A DNA stretch of 64,000 nt from the NCBI RefSeq assembly GCF_037120705.1, contig NZ_JAWLJU010000001.1:496001-560000 (forward strand), read 5' to 3'. How positions within the stretch are numbered: the first letter of the stretch is position 1; each line of letters opens with the position of its first letter. This stretch comes from Pseudoalteromonas sp. UG3-2 (lineage in GTDB: Bacteria; Pseudomonadota; Gammaproteobacteria; Enterobacterales; Alteromonadaceae). A program made the translations under genes and the position numbers. Below the pieces are notes generated by a model. The model worked only from the letters and a program-made list of their open reading frames with translations. It made no database searches and had not been told where the DNA came from. This document shows, piece after piece, positions 8,572-18,149 of this stretch.

Positions 8572-11500
8572 ATGACAAAGATAAAATCGTTAGTGCTGGC
8601 CATTGCTGCGGCAGCCGCACCTTTTGTATCCGCTTATCAAACCGAAGATACCCGCTTATTGCGTTTCCCCGACATTCACAAAGACAAAGTAACATTTGTC
8701 TATGCTGGCGACATTTACGTTGCTGATACACAGTCGGGCCAGAGTCAACGCTTAACCGACCACATCGGCTTTGAAACTTTTCCGAAGTTTTCACCCGATG
8801 GCAGTAAAATTGCGTTTGCCGCTGAGTATAACGGTAGCCGTCAAATCTATGTGATTAATGCCGATGGCTCGGGGCTAAAACAGCTGACTTACTATAACGA
8901 TGTTGGCCCCATGCCGCCACGCGGAGGCTATGACTACCGCGTAATGGATTGGACGCCCGATGGCAAACACATCGTCTTTAGAGCCAACCGTACCCCTTGG
9001 GGTAAGCGCATGGGCCGCCCTTATATGGTGCCAGTTGATGGTGGCTTAGAGCAGCCAATGGCGATCCCTGAAACCGGTGGCGGCATGCTCTCACCAGACG
9101 GCAGTAAGTATGTTTATACGCCAATCGACCGAGAGTTTAGAACCTGGAAGCGCTCTCGCGGCGGCCGTGCTCAAGATGTTTGGGTTTACGATTTAGAAAA
9201 TAATAGCTCTAAACAGCTGACCACCAACCCAGCTACCGATCAACAACCAACCTGGGTGAACGACAGCATTTATTTTGTTTCAGACCGTGACTACACCCTT
9301 AATCTCTACCAGTACCGCGACGGCAAGCAACCAGTGAAAATGACCGACCACAAAGACTTTGATGTGTTGTGGCCATCGGCGGGCCCCGATGCCATCGTCT
9401 ATGAAAACGGCGGTTACCTTTATCGCTTTGATGAAGCCACGAATAGCTCTGAACGCTTAACCATCGACGTCGCTGGTGTGCGCCAATATGCCATGCTATA
9501 TAGCAAAAATGTCAGTGATTTTATCGACTCAATGGACATTTCTCACGACGGTAAACGGGCGCTATTTACCGCCCGCGGCGAACTGTTCTCCGTGCCTGTA
9601 AAGCAAGGCCCAACGCGTAACCTTTCTTACACCCCAGAAGGCAGAGAAATTGAAGCCAGCTGGTCGCCTAATGGCCGTTATATTGCTTACATGAGCGATG
9701 CCACTGGCGAGTATGAGATCTACTTAAAAGACCGAGCCAATAACAATAAGACCATTCAACTGACCAGTGATGGCACCATTTGGCGCTTTACCCCAATTTG
9801 GTCTGCAGACAGCAAAAAGCTGTTGTTTGCCGATAAAAACCACACCTTGTGGTGGCTGGATGCGCAATCTGGTGACCTACACAAGATTGATACCGCCAAA
9901 TACAACGAAGATGGTTTAACCCAATATACCTGGTCACCAAATAGCGCAGACATTGTTTTTGTTAAAAACAATGAAAACCGCTACAGCTCACTGTGGCATT
10001 ACAATATCGATAGCGACAAGGTGACGCGCCTCACTGACGAAATGACCAGTGAGCGTAACCCAACGTTCTCACCTGATGGCGAGCACTTATATTTCACCTC
10101 AGAACGTGACTATAACTTAACCTTTAGCAGCTACGAATTTGATTATATGTTTAACGACGCCACCCGCATTTACAGTGTCGCCGTAAACAATCAAATTGAG
10201 CCATTAAATGCTTTTAATAGTGATGAGTCTGAGATCAAAACCGCAGGTGACGACGCCGAATCAGATAAAGCGGACAGCAATAATCGCATCGAAGCCGATG
10301 GCTTTATGTCGCGAGTCGTAGCATTAGCCGCACCAGCTGGTAATTACCGCGCACTCACGGCGGTGGAAGACGGCGTGCTCACTTTAACCGGTGGGGCATT
10401 AAAGCTACTCGGCACCAAGCCAGACAGCAAACTAAAAACCGTAGCCAAGGGCGTTTCCAGCTATAAAGTGGCTGCCAGTGGCAAGCATATTATTGCCCGC
10501 GCAGGTAACGATTACAGTGTGATTGCGCCAAAAGCAAAACAGGATCTAAAAGCAAATAAGTTAGATCTTTCTAACATGACGCTAAAAATTGATCCGCAAG
10601 TGGAATGGCAGCAAATGTATGTGGAAGGCTGGCGTACACTGAGAGATTGGTTCTACGACGAGAACCATCATGGTCAAGATTGGGATGCCATTTTAGCCAA
10701 ATATCAACCCATGGCGGATGCCGTGGCACACCGCAGCGATCTGGATTATGTTTTAAGTGAAATTGCCGGTGAGATCAATGCTGGTCACATTTATGTGCAA
10801 TCGGGTGACGCCCCTACTGCTGAGCGCAAAAAACATGGCTTGTTAGGCGCAGAGATCAGCGCGCACCAATCGGGCTATGTCAAAATTGAGCGCATTTTCA
10901 AAGGCGAAAATTGGCATGAAAACTACCGCTCACCACTTGATGAAACCGCGGTAAACGCCAGCGTTGGTGATTTTATCATTAGTGTTAACGGCCGCTCGGT
11001 GAAGGACGTAGTAAACTTCTATGAGCTACTGGAAAACACCCAAGGCGAGCAAGTGGAGCTGGTGCTAAGCAAAACACCTAATGCTGACGCGAGCTGGAAG
11101 ACCACAGTGAAACCGGTTGCCAGTGAACAAGGCTTACGCTATATGGCATGGGTGCAGTCTCGTGCCGACTACGTTGATAAGCTCTCGGGCGGTAAAATTG
11201 GTTATGTACACTTGCCAAACACCCATTACGATGGCAACCGCTCGCTGTTTAAAAACTTTATGCCACAAACCAATAAAGACGCTTTAATCATTGATGACCG
11301 TTATAATGGTGGTGGCTTTATCCCTGAGCACATGATCACTTGGTTGGCTCGTAAGCCACTGAACTACTGGAAGCGCCGTGGCGTTGAACCCACTAAAACG
11401 CCACAGTTTGCTCACGATGGTCCTAAAGCCATGTTGATCAACGGCTACTCAAGCTCCGGGGGCGATGCCTTACCTTACTACTTCCGCCAAGCTGGATTAG

Positions 11501-11793
11501 GTAAGCTCATTGGTACTCGCACTTGGGGTGGCCTAATTGGTATTTCTGGCAACCCAAGCCTTGTTGATGGTGGTCAAGTCATTGCCGCTACCTTCCGCAT
11601 TCTCGATAACGACGGTAACTGGATCATCGAGAACGAAGGGGTCAGCCCAGATATCGAGGTGATTGATCGCCCTGAGCTTATTCACGCAGGCAAGGACCCT
11701 TCCGTAGAGCGTGCGGTTGAAGAGCTATTAAAAGAGCTTAAGGCCAATCCGAAAAAAGAACTGACTGTGCCACCTGCGCCGTCAAAGTTCTAA
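8572..11793 (+). CDS. Exported tricorn-like S41 peptidase
   Basis: This very large secreted protease (about 1,073 residues) resembles the archaeal tricorn protease and its bacterial homologues. A signal peptide ends near FVSA. The first roughly 550 residues are PD40/WD40-like beta-propeller repeats (for example SPDGSKIAF and SPDGEHLYF). A C-terminal S41 unit follows, with a tricorn C1-like segment containing DENHHGQDW, a PDZ domain around VGDFIISVNGRSV, and a catalytic serine in NGYSSSGGDA near residue 960. Family knowledge suggests processing of oligopeptides in the periplasm. The frame opens at 8542; I prefer the ATG at 8572 because it starts a compact signal peptide (8566 is also possible). 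It is followed by a strong bidirectional terminator. Confidence 0.9.
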   Translation: MTKIKSLVLAIAAAAAPFVSAYQTEDTRLLRFPDIHKDKVTFVYAGDIYVADTQSGQSQRLTDHIGFETFPKFSPDGSKIAFAAEYNGSRQIYVINADGSGLKQLTYYNDVGPMPPRGGYDYRVMDWTPDGKHIVFRANRTPWGKRMGRPYMVPVDGGLEQPMAIPETGGGMLSPDGSKYVYTPIDREFRTWKRSRGGRAQDVWVYDLENNSSKQLTTNPATDQQPTWVNDSIYFVSDRDYTLNLYQYRDGKQPVKMTDHKDFDVLWPSAGPDAIVYENGGYLYRFDEATNSSERLTIDVAGVRQYAMLYSKNVSDFIDSMDISHDGKRALFTARGELFSVPVKQGPTRNLSYTPEGREIEASWSPNGRYIAYMSDATGEYEIYLKDRANNNKTIQLTSDGTIWRFTPIWSADSKKLLFADKNHTLWWLDAQSGDLHKIDTAKYNEDGLTQYTWSPNSADIVFVKNNENRYSSLWHYNIDSDKVTRLTDEMTSERNPTFSPDGEHLYFTSERDYNLTFSSYEFDYMFNDATRIYSVAVNNQIEPLNAFNSDESEIKTAGDDAESDKADSNNRIEADGFMSRVVALAAPAGNYRALTAVEDGVLTLTGGALKLLGTKPDSKLKTVAKGVSSYKVAASGKHIIARAGNDYSVIAPKAKQDLKANKLDLSNMTLKIDPQVEWQQMYVEGWRTLRDWFYDENHHGQDWDAILAKYQPMADAVAHRSDLDYVLSEIAGEINAGHIYVQSGDAPTAERKKHGLLGAEISAHQSGYVKIERIFKGENWHENYRSPLDETAVNASVGDFIISVNGRSVKDVVNFYELLENTQGEQVELVLSKTPNADASWKTTVKPVASEQGLRYMAWVQSRADYVDKLSGGKIGYVHLPNTHYDGNRSLFKNFMPQTNKDALIIDDRYNGGGFIPEHMITWLARKPLNYWKRRGVEPTKTPQFAHDGPKAMLINGYSSSGGDALPYYFRQAGLGKLIGTRTWGGLIGISGNPSLVDGGQVIAATFRILDNDGNWIIENEGVSPDIEVIDRPELIHAGKDPSVERAVEELLKELKANPKKELTVPPAPSKF

Positions 11794-11809
11794 ATTCAAA
11801 GCAAGTAAA

Positions 11810-11835
11810 AGCGGCTGGCAATAAAGCCAGCCGCT
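11810..11835. terminator. Bidirectional terminator
   Basis: A perfect ten-base stem AGCGGCTGGC/GCCAGCCGCT with a six-base loop lies between the convergent S41 peptidase and the broken serine hydrolase gene. On the minus strand it is followed by TTTTAC, so it best serves the minus-strand gene, but it can stop both. Confidence 0.8.
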
Positions 11836-11861
11836 ATCTAACTTCTCACTCTCTGACACGG

Positions 11862-13306
11862 TTACTCTACGCGTTCCATAAGGTTATTTAGGGTATAAAC
11901 AACTGGCGCTGTTGCCCCTCTGCTGTTAGCCAATACCGCTAAAATATAGCCCTTATCTTTATAGATATTTAGCTGTGAGCTCATACCAAGATGTGCACCA
12001 TTATGACCTATGATTTGATTGCCAGGCTTACCGCGCACCGAAAAGCCAAAACCATAGTTAGGCGAGTTTAATTGCGGCTTGGCAGACGTTGCCTGCAAGG
12101 TAAACTTAGGAGCAATCAAGCGATTGTGCATTAAAGCCAGAGCAAACTGATGCAGATCGCCTACGGTGAATAGCCTCCTCCAGCAGGGCTTCCCTTAACA
12201 TGTTGTTTAACTAAATTCTCGGTGATTGCTTTGGTGTCGATAGAATACCAGTAGCCTCTGGCTGTATTTTTCACCGGTAAATCTATATCGAAGCTGCCAC
12301 TGCTGAGCATCTTGGCTTTGTGATAAATATTATCGTCAATATAATCGTAATAGCTTTGCTGGGTAACCGCTTCTATAACATGACCCAGCATATCCATTCC
12401 CGTGCTGCTGTAACCCCAGCGACTTCCAGGCGGAAAGTTGAGCTGCACCTCCTTATAAAGCCCTAAGCGCTGTTTAAGCGTTCGTATCTCTGTTTGTTTT
12501 GCTTGATAGCTAGGCACTGCCCCCAAGCCCGAGGTGTGAGTAAGCAACTGCGCAATAGTGATGGCATCAAAATTCCCGGTACCAAAATATTCCCTGTCGA
12601 CATATTGAGTAAGCTTATCATTGAGCGAAAGCTTGCCAGCTTCTACCAGCTGCATAATAGCTATACCGGTAAACATTTTATTCATTGAACCAATTTGAAA
12701 TTTGGTTTCTAAATTATTTTTCACGTCATAACGTCTCGACGCTAAGCCGTGGGCCTGTTGCAAAAGGATCTCTTCTCCTTTTGCAAGCAATACCGCGCCA
12801 GAAAACACCCCATTTTTGGCTAATTTTTTTATCAATTCGCTCAACACTTTTACCATTTCCGCTTCGCTCACCTTACCGTCCGGCTTATTCCTATCACTAG
12901 GGGTGAGATACCAACTTATAAGCGAGTGAGGTGCATGAGCCCCAACATTGATGACGAGCTCATAGTCCAGCCCCGTAGCTTTAGAAGTAATCGGCGCTGT
13001 TATCCTAACCCTTTGCTGTTGCTCTTCCTGCGCAATATCACCAACCTGCTGTAGACTTTTATGGCTCAAGGAGCTGTTCATGGTATAAATGATATATCGC
13101 TTTGTGCCAGCCCCCTGCCAACGCGCTGCGGTTTCCTCGGAAAGGTGGTTGTCCACGTAGTGAGTGATAGTCTCGAGGTTATTGGAGTTAAAAACCCGCA
13201 AAAACTGCGAAACGACTTGCTTAGGGTCGAGCTGAGCAGGAAGTTGCGCCTTTACATTGACTGACATTAGCACCAATGTCAGTACTAGAAGTAGCGTTTT
13301 AGCCAT
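11862..13306 (-). pseudogene. Serine hydrolase / class C beta-lactamase-like gene with a frameshift
   Basis: This is a beta-lactamase-superfamily (PF00144-type) serine hydrolase with a signal peptide and an NTF2-like N-terminal domain. The catalytic SxxK is visible in IGSMNKMF and the second motif is in WGYSSTGMD. The frame from 13306 terminates at a TAG at 12161-12163, in the middle of the conserved PAGGGYS-T-V-G-D segment. Reading on in the -1 frame restores STVGDLHQFALALMHNRL and the whole C-terminus, including the HNGAHLGM motif, to the stop at 11862. One base is missing between about 12167 and 12168. There is no homopolymer run, so it is more likely a real deletion than a typical sequencing slip. 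Without the repair the protein lacks its third active-site motif and is probably inactive. Confidence 0.85.
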
Positions 13307-13347
13307 GATAAGTTGTTCCTTTTATTTAATTTTTCTGATGAAATGTA

Positions 13348-13508
13348 ATACCAATTCGCTTAATTAAGTGATCTATTTGAGGCAAGAAAATTCTGTCGAT
13401 AACAAAGCAAAAATTTTGCTATTTAGTTGTTCTAAATAAGAAATTTTTAACGTAGTTAACGTCGAGTTTGCTCCCTCAAATTGAGCAAGTATTAATACGG
13501 ATTGGTAT
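13348..13508. repeat. 161-bp MITE-like element, copy A
   Basis: This noncoding element begins ATACCAATTCGC and ends with a matching inverted GGATTGGTAT. The first and last roughly 35 bases form an imperfect terminal inverted repeat (both inner ends reach TTTGAGG in the inverted sense). A second copy of exactly the same length, differing at scattered positions, lies at 42216-42376, and a diverged relative lies at 49480-49650. It fills about half of the gap between the hydrolase and the CadC-like regulator. No coding frame spans it. Confidence 0.8.
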
Positions 13509-13630
13509 AAGTTACCTACATGGCTTTAGTACCTGTTTAAACGGGGAGTGGCGATGACTTTCTGCTTAAAAAAGCATTAAGTAATGATTAAGAAAAAATA
13601 TCAATAAATAACATAAGGTTAGAGACTTTT

Positions 13631-15688
13631 TTGGCAGTTGAAAAATATCCCTACGGGTTCTATATCAATGACGCCTTTATCAATCCGCAGTCGGGTGAAG
13701 TGGTATTACAGGATAAGGTTCAGGTCCTGGAACCTAAGCTAATGACGATGCTGCTGGTGTTTGTTGAACATGCGCGGAGCATTCTAGGCGCCGAAACCCT
13801 GTTCGAACAGGTCTGGCCGGGCGCTATCTATAGTCCTAACTCAGTACGCCGTAACATCGCCTTGCTAAGAAAGTCGCTTGGCGACGAACAAAAACAGTTG
13901 CTAAAAACCCACCCAAAGCGCGGCTACAGCTTACAAGCCAAGGTGACGATTTTGTCCGCCCCCAATGGCGCTGCTGGCAAGGATGAGAAAATCACACGAG
14001 TACCTACTCTAACCGTAGTGGCCGCATTGATATTTGTGGCCTGTTTACTGGGAGGCATGGCGTTTGATGGTTTTTTTTACACCTCACCCTCACCGCAAAT
14101 TAATACCTTAGCGGAACAAACGCCAATCACATCAGGTAGTGAACAAGAGCGTTATATGCGCCTAAGCCCTAACGGCAACTACATGGCAACCATTCAAACG
14201 CAAGATAACCCTAACAGCAGCCACATTGCTATTTTTAATTTGGCTACTAAACAAACTTGGCGGGTCAGCCAGCAGGACAAACCTTATACCTATCTTGCCT
14301 GGCGCGATAATAATTTGCTGCTGTACTCTTACAACAGCAATGCTGGCATCAAGTTTGGCCAGCTGCTGCTGAATGAGGATTATCAAGTGGTCTCTGACAC
14401 ACCCTTATTTTCGCGACAGGATATTAGCTGGAATAGCCCTTTTTTTATTGATGATGAGCAACAGTTGTACTATCTGGCGAATAGACAAGCCTCGGAGCAT
14501 AGTCGCAACACCAGCTTGTACCAACACGATTTGTTCTCGGGGAAAATCACCACTTTACTGCCGCCCAATGACGCCTTTAAACCATACAAAATCACGCTCT
14601 CCCCCGATAAATCAACACTTGCGATACTGGGCTTCAATCGTCAGTCAAAATCCGTGGTAAAGCTCATGGATCTCGCTACGCTGGCCGTTAATACGGTGAG
14701 CGAGCTTGATACGAATTGGTATTTTTTTACTTGGTTAGACCATCAAGAGTCCCTGCTATTAAGTGACGGCAGCCAGATATCTGAGCTGAGTTTAAGTGGC
14801 CAGTGGCGCCAACTGCCATACAGTAGCTATCACTTCTTGCAGTACGTGCAAGTGCATAATAACCAAGTGTACTTTATCGACAAGCGCGCCGATTGGGATA
14901 TTTTTTTGGTTAAACGTAACGAGCCAGAAAGTCTAGCGGCTATTTCAGATTCCAATATGCTCGACATGGACGCCGTTATATCAACCGACGAGAAGAAAGT
15001 GGCCTATATCTCAACTCGCAATGGTAAGCCACAACTTTTTGTTAAGTCGCTTGTTGATGATTTTGAACAGCTTGTGTTTGCCAATAAACGAGGTAAGCTC
15101 GCCCTGCACCCACCTATTTGGCACAAAAATAATGAGCGCTTACTAAGTGCTGCGAACAATCGACTCTTTATCGTTGATACCAATAAGCCGAATGTAACTT
15201 GGCTAGAAGATGCCATTGGTGTCCCCATCGCTTGGTTAAAGGATAAAAACAGTTTTGTTTATATCGATAAATCAGCCCAAGGCGACTGGTTGTATACCTA
15301 CAATCTAGTTACCTCCAAGAGACAGGCCTTACAACAACAGTTGGATGGTCGCCAAACCATAGTGAACAACCAAGATGAGCTGATAGCCGTTACAGCTGCT
15401 GGCATAAAGAACCTTTCAACCGGGGCCTTGCTAGAAGCGGTGACCACACCAAACCTAACACTGTTCCCTGCAGCACAAGGCCTCTATGTCAGGACCAAGC
15501 AAGACGATCAATATAGTTTAAAGTATATTCCTTATTCCGGCCAAAGTACTGTTAACCAAGAGGACTTAGCAAGGCTTTGCCAACGCTACTGTGAAAACTT
15601 ACATTCACTATCGGAAAATTATATCGTCTACACCACACAGCGATACCAAACGGATATTGTGTCGTTAGCTATAACAGGCAGCCGGTGA
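13631..15688 (+). CDS. CadC-like membrane-anchored transcriptional regulator with periplasmic propeller
   Basis: This is a one-component ToxR/CadC-type regulator of 685 residues. Residues 1-108 form an OmpR-type winged helix, with RRNIALLRKSLGD as the recognition region and THPKRGYSL at the wing. A single membrane helix lies near residues 133-152, and about 530 periplasmic residues follow with repeated WD/PD40-like strands (LSPNGNYMAT, LSPDKSTLAI). Such proteins sense an extracytoplasmic signal with the outer domain and bind DNA directly. The start is a TTG at 13631 with AAGG about ten bases upstream; no in-frame ATG fits the domain start. The TonB-dependent receptor gene begins 243 bases downstream on the same strand and is a plausible target, though that link is inference. 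Confidence 0.85.
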   Translation: MAVEKYPYGFYINDAFINPQSGEVVLQDKVQVLEPKLMTMLLVFVEHARSILGAETLFEQVWPGAIYSPNSVRRNIALLRKSLGDEQKQLLKTHPKRGYSLQAKVTILSAPNGAAGKDEKITRVPTLTVVAALIFVACLLGGMAFDGFFYTSPSPQINTLAEQTPITSGSEQERYMRLSPNGNYMATIQTQDNPNSSHIAIFNLATKQTWRVSQQDKPYTYLAWRDNNLLLYSYNSNAGIKFGQLLLNEDYQVVSDTPLFSRQDISWNSPFFIDDEQQLYYLANRQASEHSRNTSLYQHDLFSGKITTLLPPNDAFKPYKITLSPDKSTLAILGFNRQSKSVVKLMDLATLAVNTVSELDTNWYFFTWLDHQESLLLSDGSQISELSLSGQWRQLPYSSYHFLQYVQVHNNQVYFIDKRADWDIFLVKRNEPESLAAISDSNMLDMDAVISTDEKKVAYISTRNGKPQLFVKSLVDDFEQLVFANKRGKLALHPPIWHKNNERLLSAANNRLFIVDTNKPNVTWLEDAIGVPIAWLKDKNSFVYIDKSAQGDWLYTYNLVTSKRQALQQQLDGRQTIVNNQDELIAVTAAGIKNLSTGALLEAVTTPNLTLFPAAQGLYVRTKQDDQYSLKYIPYSGQSTVNQEDLARLCQRYCENLHSLSENYIVYTTQRYQTDIVSLAITGSR

Positions 15689-15931
15689 CTTACGATACCC
15701 AGCCCCTGAAAAATAGCAAAGCGAGTAATGGCCTATAGACAGCGCGCAACAACACAACTCTAGCTTCTTATTCATGACCTCACTGTCTGTGGGTAAAAAA
15801 ACTGTGCCTTATTAATTTACAGGCAGGTATCGAAAGCAGTTGAAAAAAAGGAAAACAAATTTAAAAACAGGCTGACAAATACACTCGATAAAGCTACTTT
15901 TAAGAAAATGTTTTTTAATTCAACGTGAACA

Positions 15932-17950
15932 ATGCCTCATACATGGCCCCTAGTTATTTTTAGTTGTTTGTTGTTTGCACCGTCATGCTTAGCTTTGGAC
16001 GATCTTTATAGCCTGTCACTAGAAGAACTACAGGATGTAAAGGTCACTATCGCGACCAAAACCGATACCCAGCTCAAATATACGCCTTCATCAGTCAGCT
16101 ATTTTTCACAACAGCACATTCGAGATCTAGGCATAACCACGCTCACCGAGCTGTTTGCGCATATACCTGGCTTTTATCCTATGTATAACCCCGTTGAGGG
16201 CAATGAATCTTATTTAATCGCCCGGGGGCATCCACAAAAATACGCCAATACCTTGCTGTTATTGATTAATGGCCAACGTATAAATGAAGACTATACCGGT
16301 GGCATCAACTATATTGACCGCTTTATTAGCCTACACAATGTCGAACGTGTCGAAGTGGTAAGAGGGCCGGGTTCCACCTTGTATGGCTCAAACGCGTTTA
16401 ATGGTGTGGTGAATATCATCACCAAAACTGAAAATTACATCACCCTTGGGGTGGGCTCTTTTTCACAGCGAACTTTGAACCTTGGGGCGACATACCAAGG
16501 CGAAACCATCTCTGCAGGATTTGATGGCCACTTTTATCAAGATGACGGCGACACTCTTGGCAACGTCTTTGATCGCTTCTTGCTTCAAGATGCCACCAAT
16601 GATGCTCACGAGGCGCAACAACTAGAAGCGTTTGTTTCTGCCTACGGTGTAACCTTTAATACGCGCTACCACCGCTCTGCTCGCGACAGTTATTACTTAT
16701 TTCGCCGCTTGCGTGATGGCACCACAAAACATGAAAACCAACATTGGCTATCGCGCTTGGGCTATCAATACACTGTTAATGATAGCTGGGCCGTTAAAGC
16801 GGCACTAGAATATTCTAAAGCCACGCGAAAGTCGCTTACCGCACTAGAACTACAAGGAAACGCGCCATTTAATAATGCGGATTTTTTATTCGGTGAGGAC
16901 TTTACTTACGACTCTTATCGCGCCATTGTTGACTCACAGTACTTTTACTCTGACTCGCAAACGTGGTCAGCGGGTATTGAATTGGTCGAATCCCAAGTAC
17001 CAGAAGGCTATTTGCGCAGCAATTACGATCTTTATTCTGAGCTTGAGTACTTGAATCAAATAGTCACCTTTACTCAGCCCGGACAGCGAGTGGTTCTGCC
17101 AAACACACGCCGTATCAAAATGGCTTACTTACAACTGGAGTCGGTGTGGAGCGAACATTGGCGCACGACGTTTGGTTTGCGTCGAGATAGCTACAATGAT
17201 GTGGCAGGCAGAACAAACCCTCGTGGCGCGGTGATTTACACATTTGATGACCACCATTTATTCAAACTACTTTACGGTGAGGCCTATCGAGCTCCTTCAC
17301 TTGGCGACCTTTACGATGAAGAAAGTGGCTTAACGGTGGGCAATCGCACTTTGCGGCCAACCACGCTCAAAGCAACAGAATTGGTTTACCAATATACAGG
17401 AAACAGCCTCTCTTTCTCCCTTAGTTTGTTCCACAACCATATTGATGACCTTATTGATTTTAGTAGCAGTGGCGACGCCGTCTTTTTAGGCAATATTGCC
17501 AACAACAAAGCCACTGGCGTTGAAATAGAGTGGCATGCTGACCTATCACAATATGTTGACTTAAAAGGGACTTTCTCTCATTTATTCAGCAACGACACTG
17601 AGATTAATCCGGATCAGAGCAAAACTCCTTCAGAAGATTTAGTGCCCCGGACTCATGCCATGACGTCTATTGTGGTTAAACCCAGCGAGCGTTGGCGAGG
17701 GTCATTGTCTGTCCATAGTCGCAGCGGGGTAAAAGTGTTACAACAATTCGATGATAGCTGGACGGTCGCGGCGGCCATTAATTATCAATACAGTGAAAAC
17801 GCGTTGTTCTCCTTAGATATTAACAATTTACTCGACAGCAACTACCACACCGCTGCAATCATTCCATTAGGAATTAAAGATAGTCGCGAGTTCAGTAGCT
17901 TTCAGGCACGTGGTAGAGAAATAAAACTCAGCTACCGGTATCAGTTTTAA
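15932..17950 (+). CDS. TonB-dependent outer-membrane receptor
   Basis: This 672-residue receptor has a signal peptide ending near CLA, a plug domain (roughly residues 40-165: ATKTDTQLKYTPSSV, then VERVEVVRGPGSTLYGSNAFNGVVNIIT), and a beta-barrel ending in YRYQF with a terminal aromatic residue. The plug closely matches catecholate-siderophore/vitamin B12-type receptors, but the substrate cannot be deduced. It follows the CadC-like regulator, which may control it. No Fur-like palindrome is obvious in the 243-base gap. The start codon ATG at 15932 lacks a strong Shine-Dalgarno, so a slightly different start is possible. Confidence 0.88.
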   Translation: MPHTWPLVIFSCLLFAPSCLALDDLYSLSLEELQDVKVTIATKTDTQLKYTPSSVSYFSQQHIRDLGITTLTELFAHIPGFYPMYNPVEGNESYLIARGHPQKYANTLLLLINGQRINEDYTGGINYIDRFISLHNVERVEVVRGPGSTLYGSNAFNGVVNIITKTENYITLGVGSFSQRTLNLGATYQGETISAGFDGHFYQDDGDTLGNVFDRFLLQDATNDAHEAQQLEAFVSAYGVTFNTRYHRSARDSYYLFRRLRDGTTKHENQHWLSRLGYQYTVNDSWAVKAALEYSKATRKSLTALELQGNAPFNNADFLFGEDFTYDSYRAIVDSQYFYSDSQTWSAGIELVESQVPEGYLRSNYDLYSELEYLNQIVTFTQPGQRVVLPNTRRIKMAYLQLESVWSEHWRTTFGLRRDSYNDVAGRTNPRGAVIYTFDDHHLFKLLYGEAYRAPSLGDLYDEESGLTVGNRTLRPTTLKATELVYQYTGNSLSFSLSLFHNHIDDLIDFSSSGDAVFLGNIANNKATGVEIEWHADLSQYVDLKGTFSHLFSNDTEINPDQSKTPSEDLVPRTHAMTSIVVKPSERWRGSLSVHSRSGVKVLQQFDDSWTVAAAINYQYSENALFSLDINNLLDSNYHTAAIIPLGIKDSREFSSFQARGREIKLSYRYQF

Positions 17951-18149
17951 CGCTGAACACTGCCACTTAGCTGCAACTCACTTAAGATACTAGCAACATT
18001 TGCGCATGCAAACAGTGATCGCCTATCTGTGTTGCTTTCGTTTTGTCGTATATTTGTTGTCAATTATCGCACATTACTGAATGCTGGTAACAATTTAGCT
18101 AAGAACCAGCTACTCTAGGGTTATTGTTTTTCAATCAATTGGATTTGTT

